The notes below the pieces were generated by a model. It searched no databases. It was given only the letters and a program-made list of their open reading frames with translations, and was not told the origin of the DNA. From Bacteroidales bacterium (GTDB lineage: Bacteria; Bacteroidota; Bacteroidia; Bacteroidales; F082), in the NCBI GenBank assembly GCA_017461665.1, contig JAFTXI010000004.1, forward strand, positions 1 through 62,790: a DNA stretch of 62,790 nucleotides. Reading direction: 5' to 3'. Below are positions 55,824 through 62,790 of the stretch, in pieces. Within the stretch, counting starts at the first letter, position 1; the number at the start of each line of letters is the position of its first letter. Made by a program: the position numbers and the translations under genes.

Positions 55824-57482
55824 ATGAATAAATTAAGGATCTTATTATTTGTATTGTTGTTTTTCCCTGTCGTGACTTTTGCCCAAGAAAAACAAAACAA
55901 TTTCGAAATCTCCAAGAGTTTGGACATTTATAATAATGTGTTAAGATATCTCAACATGAATTATGTTGATGAGATAAATCCGGCGGAACTTAACGAGACT
56001 GCTATTCACGCGATGCTCAAGGAGTTGGATCCTTATACGGTTTTTATCCCAGAGTCTGAGATTGAAGATGTAAGACTTCTTACCATGGGAGAATACGGCG
56101 GAATAGGTTCGATTATTCAATATTATGACAATAATGTTCACATCTCAGAACCTTACGAGAACTTCCCAGCTCACAAAGCCGGCCTGATTCCTGGCGATGC
56201 AATCATCGAGGTTAATGGTGTCAACACAGAGAAGAAGACCGTGAGTGAAGTGAGCGAACTCCTTAAAGGTCAGCCTGGTTCAGATATTACTTTGAAAATT
56301 AGACGCGAAGGTGAAAAAAACATCCTTACCAAAAACCTCGTACGCGAGAAAATAAAAATCGATAATATTCCTTATTACACTGTTCTCGAAGGCAGCGTGG
56401 CTTATATCATTCTGAACCAATTCACTAAAGACGCTGCTAAAGAACTGAAGGAGGCCTTCTTAGAGATGAAATCGCAAAACGAACTCAAAGGTCTCATCAT
56501 CGACCTTAGAGGCAACGGTGGCGGTCTGCTCAACGAAGCCGTCGATATCGTAAATCTCTTCGTCCCGAAAAATAAACTCGTCGTCTATACAAAAGGAAAG
56601 ACAGCCGAACAAAACAGGAACTATTATACCAAACACGAAGCCGAAGATATGCAGATTCCTCTCGCAATTCTTGTTAACGAGACAAGTGCTTCGGCAAGCG
56701 AAATAGTGTCAGGCGCAATACAAGATTTCGACAGAGGTGTTATCGTTGGCCAAAGAACTTTCGGTAAAGGATTGGTACAGAACATACTTCCAATGACTTA
56801 TAACACTCAGATGAAAGTGACAGTGTCTAAATATTATATCCCAAGCAAACGTTGTATCCAAGAGATTGACTATTCAAAAAAAGCTAAGAACGACACTCTT
56901 GCAAAGAACGATACTCTCGGTCCTGAGTTTAAAACTGCCAACGGAAGAATCGTTTATGAAGGTCATGGCATTCAACCAGATGTGAAGATAGAACCTGAGA
57001 TGCTTTCTACAATCACAGCTCATCTTTACGCACAAAACATGATTTTTAAATATGCCAATAAATTCTATAGAGAACATAAATCTATAGCTTCTCCAGAAGC
57101 GTTCGAGATAACAGATGAGATTTACAATGACTTCGTTAAGTTTGTGGAAGACAGTAAGTTTGAATATACTTCTGAAAGTGAAAAAGATTTTGCAGAATTG
57201 GTGAAGACAGCTAAAACAGAAGGTTATTACGATAATATCAAATCTCAATTGGATGTTCTCGAAAATGAACTTAAGAGTCATAAAGACAACGACTTGATAA
57301 ATAACAGAGAAGAGATTTCAGAGATCCTTAAGATAGAAATAGTCGGTCGTTATTATTTCCAAAAAGGAAAGATAACATCAACCTTGAAAGATGATGTTGA
57401 GTTGAATCGTGCTGTTGAAATTCTTCTAAATACAAATGGTCAGAACGAATACGAAACATTGCTTAAAGGAATTAATAATTGA
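55824..57482 (+). CDS. S41-family C-terminal processing protease
   Basis: Exported serine protease of 552 residues that trims C-termini of envelope proteins. Signal peptide 1-20 (LLFVLLFFPVVTFAQ). A short N-terminal domain precedes a PDZ domain (about 90-165; AHKAGLIPGDAIIEVNG) and the S41 core with the Ser in TSASASEIVSGA (288-299) and Lys in RTFGKG (K315), the Ser-Lys dyad. A C-terminal extension of about 170 residues, Lys/Glu-rich, is typical of Bacteroidetes CtpA-like proteins. Confidence 0.92.
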   Translation: MNKLRILLFVLLFFPVVTFAQEKQNNFEISKSLDIYNNVLRYLNMNYVDEINPAELNETAIHAMLKELDPYTVFIPESEIEDVRLLTMGEYGGIGSIIQYYDNNVHISEPYENFPAHKAGLIPGDAIIEVNGVNTEKKTVSEVSELLKGQPGSDITLKIRREGEKNILTKNLVREKIKIDNIPYYTVLEGSVAYIILNQFTKDAAKELKEAFLEMKSQNELKGLIIDLRGNGGGLLNEAVDIVNLFVPKNKLVVYTKGKTAEQNRNYYTKHEAEDMQIPLAILVNETSASASEIVSGAIQDFDRGVIVGQRTFGKGLVQNILPMTYNTQMKVTVSKYYIPSKRCIQEIDYSKKAKNDTLAKNDTLGPEFKTANGRIVYEGHGIQPDVKIEPEMLSTITAHLYAQNMIFKYANKFYREHKSIASPEAFEITDEIYNDFVKFVEDSKFEYTSESEKDFAELVKTAKTEGYYDNIKSQLDVLENELKSHKDNDLINNREEISEILKIEIVGRYYFQKGKITSTLKDDVELNRAVEILLNTNGQNEYETLLKGINN

Positions 57483-57523
57483 CAATTAGCAGTTGACAAG
57501 CTGTTTATGCTTATATCTTGATT

Positions 57524-59188
57524 ATGAAAGTCGAATATGGTAAAACTGGAACTTATTTCTATCTTGTAGGATTGATATTGATAGCTATTTTTCTGCCTAC
57601 ATCTAAATTCGGCTTGAGTGTGTCGCAGTTTTATCTGTTGGCATTGTGGTTTTTGCTCGGTCTTGATATGCGAGCCATTAACAAGATGTTTCCGGAGAAA
57701 TCGTTTGTAAGTAGAATATTTTCACGTATCGTAGTCTCTTTCAAAGGAATATGGAATAACATAAAAACAAGATTCAACGATTTTATCCATAATAAGATAG
57801 CTGTTGTTATTGTCTTGATGTATCTGATACATTTTGTCGGCTTGATTTATACTTCAGATTTTCAATACGCTTTTAAAGATCTTAGAATTAAATTGCCATT
57901 ATTGGTGTTTCCTTTGATAATGTCGTCGATGAAACCTTTGAACACCAAACAGTTTGATACTGTATTATGGTTTTTTATCAGTTCAGTTTTATTCGTTACG
58001 ATACTTGGAGCTATAAAATATTTCCGTCGCGACTTTGTTGATGTGAGAGAATTGTCGGTTTTCGTCAGTCATATTCGCGTTTCTCTTTGTATGGTTTTTT
58101 CAATATTTATATTGGTCTATTATTTCTTCAAGCGAAATTATAAACCAATAGTTAAAACAATAATACTTTTCTTGATAATATGGTTCTTATGGATGATAGT
58201 AATTTTGGAATCTTTCATCGGAGTCTTGATTATTGTTTTCTTAGCGTTGACCTTGATTTTATATCGTGTCTTTCAAAGTGAGAGATTATATGTTAAAATT
58301 TTTGCGGTAGTAGCCGTTGTCGTAGCACTTTCATATATTATCTATGCTCCATATAAGATTATACACGACTATAGGAATCCTGATAAAGTTATTGTCGAAC
58401 AATTAGATACGCATACAAAACTTGGAAATCCATACGTCTTCGATACTATCCATTATAGAATTGAAGATGGGCGTTATGTAGGGTTATATCTTTCAAAAAA
58501 AGAAATGCTTGACGCTTGGAATAAGAGAAGTAATAAAAAATTAACAAAAGAATCCGATAAAGGTTATCATAGTTTAGTGCGTTATCTTACATCTAAAGAT
58601 TTAAGAAAAGATGCTGAAGGTGTTTCAATGCTCACCGACGATGATATAAGAAATATTGAAAATGGAATAGCAAACTATAATTATATAGAAAATCCTGGCT
58701 TTAAGACACGTATCATGAAGATAATGGTGGCTTACGATAATTATGCTTGTAGTGGTGATGCTAATGGAAGTTCTGTGTTTCAGAGAATTGAGTTTATAAA
58801 GGCTTCTTTCGGAATAATAAAGGATAATCCAATTATTGGCGTAGGAACAGGTGATATTGCTGATGCTTTCGCAGAATATTACGAAAGAACAGATTCAAAA
58901 TTAAAACCTGAAAATAGATTCCGCAGTCATAATCAATATCTTGCTATTACAGTGGCTTTTGGTGTTGTTGGATTGTTATGTTTCTTGTTCTCAATGTTTT
59001 ATCCATTCTTCTCTGATAAGAAATATCGTAACTATTTCTATTTTATCTTCTTGTTTATAATTGCGCTTTCAATGTTTACAGAAGACACTCTTGAGACCCA
59101 GATAGGAGTGACATTGTTTGCATTCTTCAACTCGCTGTTGATTTTTGTAATGCCATTGGAAGAGAATGAATCAGGCGAATGTAAATAA
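57524..59188 (+). CDS. O-antigen ligase-like / Wzy_C polytopic membrane protein
   Basis: Product of 554 residues from ATG 57524 (a TTG two codons earlier is in frame). About eleven membrane helices flank one large periplasmic loop (about 285-425), and the loop-end motif RFRSHNQYLAITVAFGVVG matches the conserved His region of Wzy_C proteins. These join or polymerise surface glycans. No glycosyltransferase cluster is adjacent, so a general ligase attaching O-glycan or A-LPS-type sugars is an attractive inference, notable beside a T9SS whose cargo can be linked to A-LPS. Convergent with GtrA, overlapping it by 18 bases. Confidence 0.85.
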   Translation: MKVEYGKTGTYFYLVGLILIAIFLPTSKFGLSVSQFYLLALWFLLGLDMRAINKMFPEKSFVSRIFSRIVVSFKGIWNNIKTRFNDFIHNKIAVVIVLMYLIHFVGLIYTSDFQYAFKDLRIKLPLLVFPLIMSSMKPLNTKQFDTVLWFFISSVLFVTILGAIKYFRRDFVDVRELSVFVSHIRVSLCMVFSIFILVYYFFKRNYKPIVKTIILFLIIWFLWMIVILESFIGVLIIVFLALTLILYRVFQSERLYVKIFAVVAVVVALSYIIYAPYKIIHDYRNPDKVIVEQLDTHTKLGNPYVFDTIHYRIEDGRYVGLYLSKKEMLDAWNKRSNKKLTKESDKGYHSLVRYLTSKDLRKDAEGVSMLTDDDIRNIENGIANYNYIENPGFKTRIMKIMVAYDNYACSGDANGSSVFQRIEFIKASFGIIKDNPIIGVGTGDIADAFAEYYERTDSKLKPENRFRSHNQYLAITVAFGVVGLLCFLFSMFYPFFSDKKYRNYFYFIFLFIIALSMFTEDTLETQIGVTLFAFFNSLLIFVMPLEENESGECK

Positions 59189-59572
59189 CAGATTAGCGAA
59201 AAAATTCCATATTGTGGTAATTCCAATAGCAAAGAGTTTACTCAGATAGAAATTCCATTTTAGTCTGTCGTTAAGGATATAAAGTACTAACGAATTGATT
59301 ACTAATCCAATTGTTGACACAATCATAAATTGGAAATATTGAGTTCCAATGTTCTCGTCATTACTTTCAAAAGTCCATAAGCGATTCAAGAAATAGTTTG
59401 ACGTGGCTGCTATAATGAAACCTAATCCATTACTTAAATACTTATTAATTTTTAAGAATTCTTTGCATAGATAAGTAGTGCCGAAATCTATTATCATTCC
59501 GGAACAACCAACGACTCCAAATTTTAAAAACTTGAGGAATAGGAACTTATCTAAAGCAAGCAAGCATTTCAT
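59171..59572 (-). CDS. GtrA-family membrane protein
   Basis: Small protein of 133 residues with four helices (about 13-33, 42-60, 78-100, 108-130) and the GCSGMIIDFGTTYL and NYFLNRLWTF segments of the family. GtrA-like proteins are thought to flip or move lipid-linked sugars for surface glycan modification, fitting the convergent ligase-like neighbour. Its last 18 bases overlap that gene. Confidence 0.88.
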   Translation of the reverse strand: MKCLLALDKFLFLKFLKFGVVGCSGMIIDFGTTYLCKEFLKINKYLSNGLGFIIAATSNYFLNRLWTFESNDENIGTQYFQFMIVSTIGLVINSLVLYILNDRLKWNFYLSKLFAIGITTIWNFFANLLFTFA

Positions 59573-59584
59573 CTGCTAAATCTA

Positions 59585-60463
59585 TTATTGATTCTCTTTA
59601 TTTTGTTTTGAACTGATACGTATTGTAATCCAGAACAAGGCAACCATCACTACTATGCTTAACAATGTGTAGAAGATATTTGTTTCGCCAAAGTTTTCTA
59701 CATCGATATTGGTGATACCTTTGTTGTTAAAATAATAAACTACTACAGCTGTTGCGTTGTTGGTGAAGTGCATAAGCATTGGGACCCAGATACTTTTGGA
59801 ATAGTAGAACATATAACCAAGAAGTAATCCCAAGACTAAGCGAGGTAAGAAACCGTAAAATTCAAAGTGGATGAATGAGAATATTGCTGAGGCGAGGAAA
59901 ATACCAATATGAACATTTTTGCAAATTTTTATTAAGAAAGGTTGTAATAATGAGCGAAAGAGCAATTCTTCACCGAAAGCGGCGAGTCCGGCAATCATGA
60001 TTAAGTTTATGATTAAACCACTGATATTGCTGACATTAAGCATCTTTTCTGTTATTTGTGTCGCCGATTCCTGCATGTCTTTCATCATCTTTTCTAAATG
60101 AGCCATGGATTCGGGAAGTCTTAACTCGGTATTCCATTCGGTAAAGATTGCATTAAGAGGATTGATGGCATACATCATGACAAATCCGATTATGAAAAAC
60201 AAAATGGGAGCTTTTCTAAAACTAAGCGAAAGCATAGGTTTTTCTTTGACCAAGCATGCGTATAACAAAGGTGGAAGGACGAATGTTAATATTTGTGAAC
60301 AAATCTGAGAGATGCGTAATATTCCAAGTTCACTTACGCTATCTTTTAAAAAAACGATAGCAACACTTATGATGAGAGATATAATGAGTCCAACGATTAA
60401 TAACGCAGCGAGAAGAAATATTCTTTCTATCGTACCGACCTTTTTGAAAAGAGGGAATGTCAT
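59585..60463 (-). CDS. CPBP-family intramembrane metalloprotease
   Basis: Membrane protein of 292 residues and about eight helices. The three family motifs are present: GEELLFR (E165, E166, R170), FSFIHFEFYGF (H199) and the third MLMHFTNNA (H232, N236), forming the glutamate/histidine metal site of CAAX-type proteases. Substrates are unknown; relatives act in peptide maturation or self-immunity. It is 12 bases upstream of gtrA on the same strand, so likely cotranscribed. Confidence 0.9.
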   Translation of the reverse strand: MTFPLFKKVGTIERIFLLAALLIVGLIISLIISVAIVFLKDSVSELGILRISQICSQILTFVLPPLLYACLVKEKPMLSLSFRKAPILFFIIGFVMMYAINPLNAIFTEWNTELRLPESMAHLEKMMKDMQESATQITEKMLNVSNISGLIINLIMIAGLAAFGEELLFRSLLQPFLIKICKNVHIGIFLASAIFSFIHFEFYGFLPRLVLGLLLGYMFYYSKSIWVPMLMHFTNNATAVVVYYFNNKGITNIDVENFGETNIFYTLLSIVVMVALFWITIRISSKQNKENQ

Positions 60464-60484
60464 AAATGTAAAGTTTTATTTTTG

Positions 60485-60492
60485 CAAATTTA
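60485..60492 (-). promoter_or_regulatory. -7 promoter box of CPBP/GtrA genes
   Basis: Minus strand TAAATTTG, 21 bases before the CPBP ATG. Confidence 0.45.
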
Positions 60493-60519
60493 ACACTTTT
60501 TTTGATAAGTTGAATTTAG

Positions 60520-60527
60520 TAACTTTG
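60520..60527 (+). promoter_or_regulatory. -7 promoter box of dus gene
   Basis: TAACTTTG, 52 bases before ATG 60580; divergent from the box at 60485. Confidence 0.5.
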
Positions 60528-60579
60528 CAAAATTCTTGGTGCGACGAATTTGTTGCATTGCTATATTAAATTGATATTG

Positions 60580-61560
60580 ATGATTAAGATTGCGAACATA
60601 GAATTTGAAGATATTCCTTTGTTGTTGGCGCCGATGGAAGGCGTTACCGATCCGCCTTTTCGCCGTATGTGTAAGGAGCAAGGTGCCGATGTCGTTTATT
60701 CGGAGTTTATCTCTTCTGACGGTCTCATCCGTGATGCCGTGAAGAGTGTGAGGAAGTTAGGTTTTGACGAGAAGGAGCGACCTTTTGGGGTGCAGATTTT
60801 TGGTAACAGCGTAGATCCTATGGTGGAAGCTGCGCGTTATGCTGAACGCTACGATCCTGATATTATTGACATTAACTTCGGATGTCCGGTTAAGAAAGTA
60901 GCTTCTAAGGGAGCAGGTTCGGGCATTCTCAACGATATTCCTAAGATGGTCGCGATTACGGAAGCCGTAGTGAAGGCTGTTAAGAAACCCGTCACGGTAA
61001 AGACGCGTCTTGGTTATGACAGCGAACATAAGGAGATAGTCGATATAGCTGAGCGTCTGCAAGACGTCGGAATACAAGCTCTTACGATTCATGGGAGGTT
61101 GAGAACGACGAAATGGGGCGAGCCAGCAGACTGGACACTGATAGGGGAGGTGAAGAACAACCCACGCATGACAATTCCTATCATAGGAAATGGCGACGTC
61201 GTTGACGGACCTTCCGCAAAATATTTCTTAGATAATTATGGTGTCGATGGCTTGATGATAGGACGCGCCACCTATGGAAACCCGTGGATTTTCAGAGAAG
61301 TGAAACATTATCTTAAGACGGGAGAAGTACTTCCGCCACCCGATGTCAAGGAGAGAGTGAGAGTTGCGAAAGCGCATCTTGCTGATTCTTTGGAGTATAA
61401 GAAAGACGAGTTTTATGCCGTCATGGAAATGCGCAAACACTGGGGACTTTATTTCAAAGGATTTATAAATTTCAAGCAGTTTAAAATGAGACTTATGGAA
61501 GTGAAGACCATTGAAGAAGTCTTTGCGATTTTAGACGAAGTAGCGGTGTATTATTGTTGA
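60580..61560 (+). CDS. dusB: tRNA-dihydrouridine synthase (DusB-like)
   Basis: FMN enzyme of 326 residues from ATG 60580 that reduces uridines in tRNA D-loops. The FMN/TIM-barrel motifs are LLLAPMEGVTDPPFRRMC, the catalytic Cys in DINFGCPVKKVASKGAGSG, VKTRLGYD, LTIHGRLRTTKW and GNGDVVDG with GRATYGNPWIF. An in-frame TTG start at 60550 would add ten residues without family support. The DusB class is typical of Bacteroidetes, but the exact uridine modified is not deducible. Confidence 0.94.
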   Translation: MIKIANIEFEDIPLLLAPMEGVTDPPFRRMCKEQGADVVYSEFISSDGLIRDAVKSVRKLGFDEKERPFGVQIFGNSVDPMVEAARYAERYDPDIIDINFGCPVKKVASKGAGSGILNDIPKMVAITEAVVKAVKKPVTVKTRLGYDSEHKEIVDIAERLQDVGIQALTIHGRLRTTKWGEPADWTLIGEVKNNPRMTIPIIGNGDVVDGPSAKYFLDNYGVDGLMIGRATYGNPWIFREVKHYLKTGEVLPPPDVKERVRVAKAHLADSLEYKKDEFYAVMEMRKHWGLYFKGFINFKQFKMRLMEVKTIEEVFAILDEVAVYYC

Positions 61561-61620
61561 AAATAGAAATCTTAAAATTGAAGGTTGCCTTCGACAGGTT
61601 CAGATTAGAGACAAAAGGTA

Positions 61621-61673
61621 GAGACGCACCAATTACACCATTGATAATAAACAATATGTAATTGATACGTCTC
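61621..61673 (-). repeat. Fold-back repeat R1, copy 6
   Basis: GAGACG...CGTCTC; arms CAATTACA and TGTAATTG; centre ATAATAAACAATA. Between the convergent dus and HAD genes, flank GTAGAGACG as in the other copies. Confidence 0.85.
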
Positions 61674-61691
61674 TCGATTTTAGTTTTTCAT

Positions 61692-62360
61692 CTATTTATG
61701 AATAACATCAAATTCCAAATCTTCTTTTAAGAGTCCGTTTTCGAATAAATCGACGACGCGTGCGCCTGTTAGGCTGTGATATGTCACGATACCTAATTTC
61801 TGTGCAGCGATGATATTTTCAGGAGTGTCGTCGATGAAGAGAGTCTCTTCAGGTTTCATATTATAGCGGTCGAGGACGTAGATGAAGAAATCCGGGTCGG
61901 GTTTGCTGAGGTGTAAGTCGAATGAGAAGAACGATTTGTCGAAGAGACTGTCGAATTCTTTGTAGCCGAAGCGCAGTTGTAGGTCGCGGATAAAGAGATC
62001 GTAATGAATCTCGTTGCTGTTGCTCATGAGGAAGACGTGGTAGTTACCTCTGAGTTTCTTCACCAAATCGATGCGTCGTTGCGGGATGTCGAGTATCATA
62101 GAGTTCCAAATATCGTCGAATTCTTCAGCAGTAACATCGAGATTTAGCTGAGAACAGAGTCGTTTTCTGAATGATTCAGCCGATAATATGCCGCGTTCAA
62201 ACTGGCTCAAGGTGCGTTTTACTTCATCTGAATTAAGTAGTTTAATATTATTAAAACCATTGTCTTTCAAATGATTTACGATCTGGTTTTGGTCGATGTC
62301 GATAATAACTCCTCCGAGGTCGAAGATGATATTTTTGATGTTAGGAAAATTTTTTTTCAT
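61692..62360 (-). CDS. HAD-superfamily hydrolase (subfamily IA)
   Basis: Phosphatase-like protein of 222 residues from ATG 62360, placed because the motif I (IIFDLGGVIIDID) normally lies within 20 residues of the start. Motif I has FDLGGV with Asp nucleophile, motif II FLMSNSNE, motif III HLSKPDP and motif IV TLFIDDTPENI. The family includes sugar-phosphate and nucleotide phosphatases of the YihX/YfnB type; the substrate is not known. Single gene. Confidence 0.9.
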   Translation of the reverse strand: MKKNFPNIKNIIFDLGGVIIDIDQNQIVNHLKDNGFNNIKLLNSDEVKRTLSQFERGILSAESFRKRLCSQLNLDVTAEEFDDIWNSMILDIPQRRIDLVKKLRGNYHVFLMSNSNEIHYDLFIRDLQLRFGYKEFDSLFDKSFFSFDLHLSKPDPDFFIYVLDRYNMKPEETLFIDDTPENIIAAQKLGIVTYHSLTGARVVDLFENGLLKEDLEFDVIHK

Positions 62361-62375
62361 TTTTTTAATTTTTTG

Positions 62376-62406
62376 TTTTGTAATTCGCTGCAAATTTGTA
62401 AATTTG
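62376..62406 (+). promoter_or_regulatory. Promoter of tRNA(CAT)
   Basis: TTTTG (62376-62380), 18-base spacer, TAAATTTG (62399-62406), 60 bases before the tRNA. Confidence 0.5.
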
Positions 62407-62466
62407 CACTCGAAAAAACAAGGGAAAGAACAAAAAGTTATTAACAAAATTATAACAAGTTCTTCG

Positions 62467-62540
62467 GCTCCTATAGCTCAGTCGGTTAGAGTAGCTGACT
62501 CATAATCAGTTGGTCCCTGGTTCAAGTCCAGGTGGGAGCA
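62467..62540 (+). tRNA. tRNA with CAT anticodon (elongator Met or Ile2)
   Basis: 74-nt cloverleaf: acceptor GCTCCTA/TGGGAGC (one T-G pair), anticodon loop CTCATAA, T-arm CCTGG/CCAGG. The acceptor starts with a normal G-C pair and lacks the GGG/CCC anticodon stem, so it is not the initiator. The segment TTGGTCCCTGGTTCAAGTCC resembles Ile2 tRNA, whose C34 is turned into lysidine, but elongator Met cannot be excluded. Confidence 0.9.
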
Positions 62541-62545
62541 CAAAA

Positions 62546-62579
62546 AACCTCGGAAGTCGATGATTTTCGAGGTTTTTTT
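62546..62579 (+). terminator. Terminator after tRNA(CAT)
   Basis: AACCTCG / CGAGGTT stem with a 15-base loop and a T-run. Confidence 0.8.
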
Positions 62580-62604
62580 GTTTTTATCCACGAATTAACA
62601 CGAA

Positions 62605-62790
62605 AGTAGTGGCTCAGTCCGTAAAGTAGTGGAGTTGTAAAAAAAGTTAAGCAAATAAAGTAGTCAATCTGATAAAGAAAGGGATGTCGCAGATGCCACG
62701 GAACTGGCTTCTGAAAGCCTTAACTTTGGCGTTGAAACTTTCGGCGGAGGCGTTAGTCGATCTGTTTTCAAAATAGTTTGCGATTGTAGC
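62605..62790 (-). mobile_element. 3' end of an ISL3-type insertion sequence
   Basis: Contains the transposase end below plus a short tail in which AAGTAGTGG occurs twice (62604-62612, 62624-62632). The outer end is placed only roughly. The element continues beyond the window. It inserted directly behind the tRNA(CAT) terminator. Confidence 0.7.
62647..62790 (-). CDS. ISL3-family transposase, C-terminal fragment (edge)
   Basis: The last 47 codons, in frame to the window edge, read ANYFENRSTNASAESFNAK, then VKAFRSQFRGICDIPFF and a final TTLFA stop. ASAESFNAK carries the third acidic residue of the DDE catalytic triad in ISL3 (IS204/IS1001/IS1096/IS1165) transposases. The rest lies outside the window, so intactness cannot be judged. 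Confidence 0.87.
   Translation of the reverse strand, partial: ATIANYFENRSTNASAESFNAKVKAFRSQFRGICDIPFFIRLTTLFA

Noticed and set aside
62467-62540. tRNA(CAT) considered as a second initiator tRNA
   Set aside because: The first acceptor pair is G-C and the anticodon stem lacks three G-C pairs.

Overview
The window is chromosomal DNA from an anaerobic Bacteroidales-type bacterium. The evidence is the large type IX secretion (T9SS) translocon protein SprA, a cargo protein with a T9SS C-terminal sorting domain, DUF4271 and DUF4374 proteins, TonB-dependent receptors with carboxypeptidase-like N-terminal domains, A-rich sequence in place of Shine-Dalgarno sites, and many TAnnTTTG (-7) promoter boxes typical of Bacteroidetes. 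Pyruvate:ferredoxin oxidoreductase, Pta-AckA, PPi-type phosphofructokinase, glutamate decarboxylase, a bile-salt-hydrolase-like enzyme, a sialidase and a XusABC-like locus fit a gut or host-associated fermenter; that habitat is inferred.

Layout. 1-7.3 kb (mostly minus): pyruvate:ferredoxin oxidoreductase, a Cys/His-rich lipoprotein, aspartate kinase, glutamate decarboxylase. 7.4-12.5 kb: TonB receptor, DUF4374 lipoprotein and PepSY membrane protein, the gene order of the xusABC xenosiderophore system. 12.5-17.4 kb: tRNA-fMet, GTPases Era and Der, S4 RNA-binding protein, sialidase lipoprotein, FtsB-like protein. 17.6-24.1 kb: a TolC/MacA/MacB efflux operon ending in a LytS-type kinase and LytTR regulator. 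24.2-31.2 kb: a 50-residue YqaE/Pmp3 protein, QueA, an orphan OmpR regulator, prenyl synthase, tRNA-Thr, GxxExxY protein, PPi-PFK, RuvA. 31.2-40.1 kb: SprA, GcvH, a frameshifted VanZ-like gene, TonB. 40.2-49.6 kb: an operon of membrane LytTR regulator, TPR protein and small anchored protein; a minus-strand receptor plus transglutaminase-like pair; the T9SS cargo protein. 49.8-53.4 kb: choloylglycine-hydrolase-family enzyme, AckA, Pta. 53.5-60.5 kb: DUF4271-HemD-RnpA-YidD-S41 protease-O-antigen-ligase-like block, GtrA, CPBP protease. 60.5-62.8 kb: Dus, HAD hydrolase, tRNA(CAT), and the 3' end of an ISL3-type transposase cut by the window edge.

Pyruvate oxidation (PFOR) and acetyl-CoA to acetate with ATP (Pta-AckA) lie in the same window as PPi-dependent glycolysis. 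SprA could secrete the sorting-domain protein, and TonB could energise the two receptors.

Most coding content is core or well-known accessory Bacteroidales material. I found no phage, CRISPR, defence island or clearly new multi-gene system. The least explained signal is intergenic: several families of short palindromic repeats, including six copies of a ~53-bp fold-back element, concentrated at gene 3' ends. In several cases the repeat supplies the stop codon itself.
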